A stretch of 7,075 nt of DNA from positions 1 through 7,075 of the forward strand of contig JAAYOX010000123.1 of the NCBI GenBank assembly GCA_012520135.1, read 5' to 3'. This document shows, one piece after another, positions 5,439 to 7,075 of this stretch (its first letter is position 1; each line of letters opens with the position of its first letter). This DNA is from Clostridia bacterium (lineage in GTDB: Bacteria; Bacillota; DULZ01). Below the pieces are notes generated by a model. The model did no database searches and was not told where the DNA came from. It worked only from the letters and a program-made list of their open reading frames with translations. Made by a program: the position numbers and the translations under genes.

Positions 5439-6286
5439 GGGCAACGGCCTGGGCACCGGGAACATGTGGTGAACTGGTGGAAGGCTCTATTGATGGGAAG
5501 ACATTTTTAGTAACTTGCCCTATTGATATTGGTTCCACTATTGAACTTAATAGAGAAGCCACCGGCTTTCCGCCGGATTTTCCGAAAACCGCCAGAGCTA
5601 TTGAACTGGCAGCGGCCAAATTAGGCTTACCGGTTAGGGAGCTTGGCTTTGAGCGGGAAAGCGGCTTGCCCCCCGGCAAAGGAATGGGCAGCAGTACAGC
5701 AGACATGGCAGCGGCAGTTTTGGCTGCCTGTCGTTTGGCGGGGCAAGAAATGTCTCCCCGGGAGATAGCTGAACTGGCCCTAATGGTGGAACCCAGTGAC
5801 GGGACCATGTTTCCCGGTCTGGTCCTTTTTGATCACCGGGAAGGAAAATGGTTGGAGGAATTAGGTGAGGCACCGGCCATCAATATTCTGATTGCGGATC
5901 CCGGCGGTGAAGTAGATACTATCGCTTTTAACCAGGACGGTTACTTGGAAAAGATGAATGAGAAAAAAGAGCCTCAGGTAAGAGAGGCTTTGAGGCTGAT
6001 CAGGGAAGGATTGGCTTCAGGGGATTTAAATAAAATCGGCAGAGGGGCCACGGAAAGTGCCCTGGCCAATCAGGAACTGTTACCCAAACCGGACTTGCCC
6101 CAGATGCTTAAATGGGCCGAAGAAGTTAAAGCTTTAGGAGTCAATGTGGCTCACAGCGGTACGGTGATGGGTTTATTACTGCCTGAAGACGGCTATCACC
6201 CGGAAGAAGTGAAACCCTTTATCCAGAAAAGAAGACCGGACTGGACTTTCTACTGTACTCGTCTCGTTAACGGCGGACTGAAATGA
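5423..6286 (+). CDS. pduX: GHMP-family L-threonine kinase (PduX type)
   Basis: PduX-type kinases use ATP to phosphorylate L-threonine, giving L-threonine O-3-phosphate, the substrate of CobD in the aminopropanol branch of B12 synthesis. The 287-residue protein opens with APGTCGELVEGSIDG (11-25) followed by CPID (32-35), characteristic of PduX. It carries the GHMP ATP-binding motif PPGKGMGSSTAD (83-94) and a C-terminal GHMP motif AHSGTVMGLLL (243-253). Length is close to the roughly 300 residues of the Salmonella enzyme. ATG 5423 lies inside the 3' end of cobS (16-nt overlap), with GGTGAG at 5411-5416 six nt upstream, so translation is probably coupled. The position directly before cobD supports threonine as substrate. 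Other GHMP kinases, such as homoserine kinase or mevalonate-pathway kinases, are less likely given the N-terminal motif and context. The protein should be cytosolic. Confidence 0.9.
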   Translation: MDGILRATAWAPGTCGELVEGSIDGKTFLVTCPIDIGSTIELNREATGFPPDFPKTARAIELAAAKLGLPVRELGFERESGLPPGKGMGSSTADMAAAVLAACRLAGQEMSPREIAELALMVEPSDGTMFPGLVLFDHREGKWLEELGEAPAINILIADPGGEVDTIAFNQDGYLEKMNEKKEPQVREALRLIREGLASGDLNKIGRGATESALANQELLPKPDLPQMLKWAEEVKALGVNVAHSGTVMGLLLPEDGYHPEEVKPFIQKRRPDWTFYCTRLVNGGLK

Positions 6287-6296
6287 GGTAACGGAA

Positions 6297-7075
6297 ATGG
6301 CCAAAAACTATCATGGCGGGAATTTGAAAGAGGCGGCTAGGCTTTACGGATTGGGGGAAGAAGACTTCCTCGATTTTAGCGCCAATATTAATCCCCTGGG
6401 ACCTTCTCCTCAGGTCTGGGATGCAATAAGGCAGGCTCTCCCCGGCATCACCCACTACCCGGATCCGGAAGCAATAGAATTAAAGGAAGCATTAGCTTCT
6501 CACTTGGGAGTGCCGGCAGGGCAGGTGGTACTGGGCAATGGGGGAGCGGAGCTGATTTATTTAATAAGCCGATTTTTCATGCCCAAACGGATAGTTCTGA
6601 CGGCACCTACTTTTGGGGAATACGGGCAGGGGACCCCACCGGAGGTAGAAATATTACGGATCAATTTAAATGCCGGTGCCGGTTTCCCGTTGGACATCGA
6701 GAATTTTAAGCACGTCTTGGAGAAAGACGATCTGGTTTTCATCGGCAACCCTAATAATCCTACCGGGGTTTTGACTCCCAGAGAGCAAGTGCTCAAGCTG
6801 GCTTCTTTGGCTGGAGAGGCAGGAGCTGTTTTAGTGGTAGATGAAGCTTTTATGGATTTTGTAATAAACAGCCAGACGGTAGCCCGGGAGGTAGAGGGTT
6901 ATCCCCATTTGATCGTGGTTGGTTCGTTGACCAAGATTTTTGCTCTCCCGGGTTTGAGGCTGGGTTACCTGGTGGCGGGAGAACCATTGGCGACGCAATT
7001 TGAAAGATTGCTACCCCCTTGGCGGATCAATTCCCTGGCCCAGGCGGCGGGTTTGGTTTCCTTAAGGGACAAGGA
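6297..7075 (+). CDS. cobD: L-threonine-O-3-phosphate decarboxylase CobD (partial, 3' end outside window)
   Basis: CobD is a PLP enzyme of the aspartate aminotransferase fold that decarboxylates L-threonine O-3-phosphate to (R)-1-amino-2-propanol phosphate, used by CbiB. The frame is open from ATG 6297 to the window edge, giving 259 complete codons of an expected 360 or so. Visible motifs are HGGN (6-9), DFSANINPLG (26-35), YPDP (54-57), GNGGAELIY (80-88), GNPNNPTG (150-157), VDEAFMDF (181-188) and SLTKIFALPGLRLGY (210-224). Lys213 is the expected PLP Schiff-base lysine and Asp182 the ring-nitrogen contact. HGGN and DFSANINPLG favour CobD over the related histidinol-phosphate aminotransferase HisC. 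GAGGTA at 6285-6290, overlapping the kinase stop codon, lies 6 nt before the ATG, and only 10 nt separate the two genes. The truncation is only the window boundary; no internal stop or frameshift is seen. Confidence 0.94.
   Translation, partial: MAKNYHGGNLKEAARLYGLGEEDFLDFSANINPLGPSPQVWDAIRQALPGITHYPDPEAIELKEALASHLGVPAGQVVLGNGGAELIYLISRFFMPKRIVLTAPTFGEYGQGTPPEVEILRINLNAGAGFPLDIENFKHVLEKDDLVFIGNPNNPTGVLTPREQVLKLASLAGEAGAVLVVDEAFMDFVINSQTVAREVEGYPHLIVVGSLTKIFALPGLRLGYLVAGEPLATQFERLLPPWRINSLAQAAGLVSLRDK

Noticed and set aside
5398..5808. A 136-codon open frame on the minus strand across the cobS/pduX junction
   Set aside because: It is antisense to two strongly supported genes, has low-complexity Ser/Pro/Ala composition and no family resemblance. 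It is best explained by codon bias of the plus-strand genes.
6297..7075. Histidinol-phosphate aminotransferase (HisC) as the identity of the last gene
   Set aside because: HisC shares the PLP fold and the NPNNPTG motif, but HGGN near the N-terminus, DFSANINPLG and the operon context point to CobD.

Overview
The window is one contiguous plus-strand operon for the late steps of cobalamin (vitamin B12) biosynthesis, preceded by its control region. Gene order is cobT, cobU, cobQ, cbiB, cobS, a pduX-type L-threonine kinase gene, and a cobD gene cut by the right edge. Strong Shine-Dalgarno sequences, an attenuation-type cobalamin riboswitch with an intrinsic terminator, a sigma-A-like promoter and moderate GC content suggest a Firmicute, probably an anaerobic member of the Clostridia. 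This taxonomic placement is inference from style and gene content, not from a marker gene.

Layout: 1-150 is non-coding sequence with two short palindromes and no gene I can support. A sigma-A-like promoter lies at 151-179. A cobalamin riboswitch aptamer (about 198-385, B12 box at 361-375) is followed by a 14-bp intrinsic terminator hairpin with a U-tract (405-441). The 3' end of the B12 box can alternatively pair with the 5' arm of the terminator, which gives a simple B12-dependent OFF switch. cobT starts at 470 just after the terminator. An 84-nt gap with a long imperfect hairpin separates cobT from cobU. From cobU on the genes are tightly packed (gaps of 10-29 nt, or overlaps of 4 and 16 nt), consistent with one transcript and translational coupling.

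How the genes work together: CobQ amidates the corrin ring to give cobyric acid. The PduX-type kinase and CobD make L-threonine phosphate and then (R)-1-amino-2-propanol phosphate, which CbiB attaches to cobyric acid. CobU activates the product to adenosylcobinamide-GDP. CobT makes alpha-ribazole phosphate from the lower-ligand base, and CobS joins the two halves. Ring-building genes, the corrinoid adenosyltransferase and the alpha-ribazole phosphatase are not in the window.

The most unusual observation is in CobQ. Its synthetase half looks intact, but its glutamine amidotransferase half has lost the nucleophilic cysteine (Gly332 where the family has Cys), along with other normally conserved motifs. 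The enzyme may therefore use free ammonia or a separate glutaminase.
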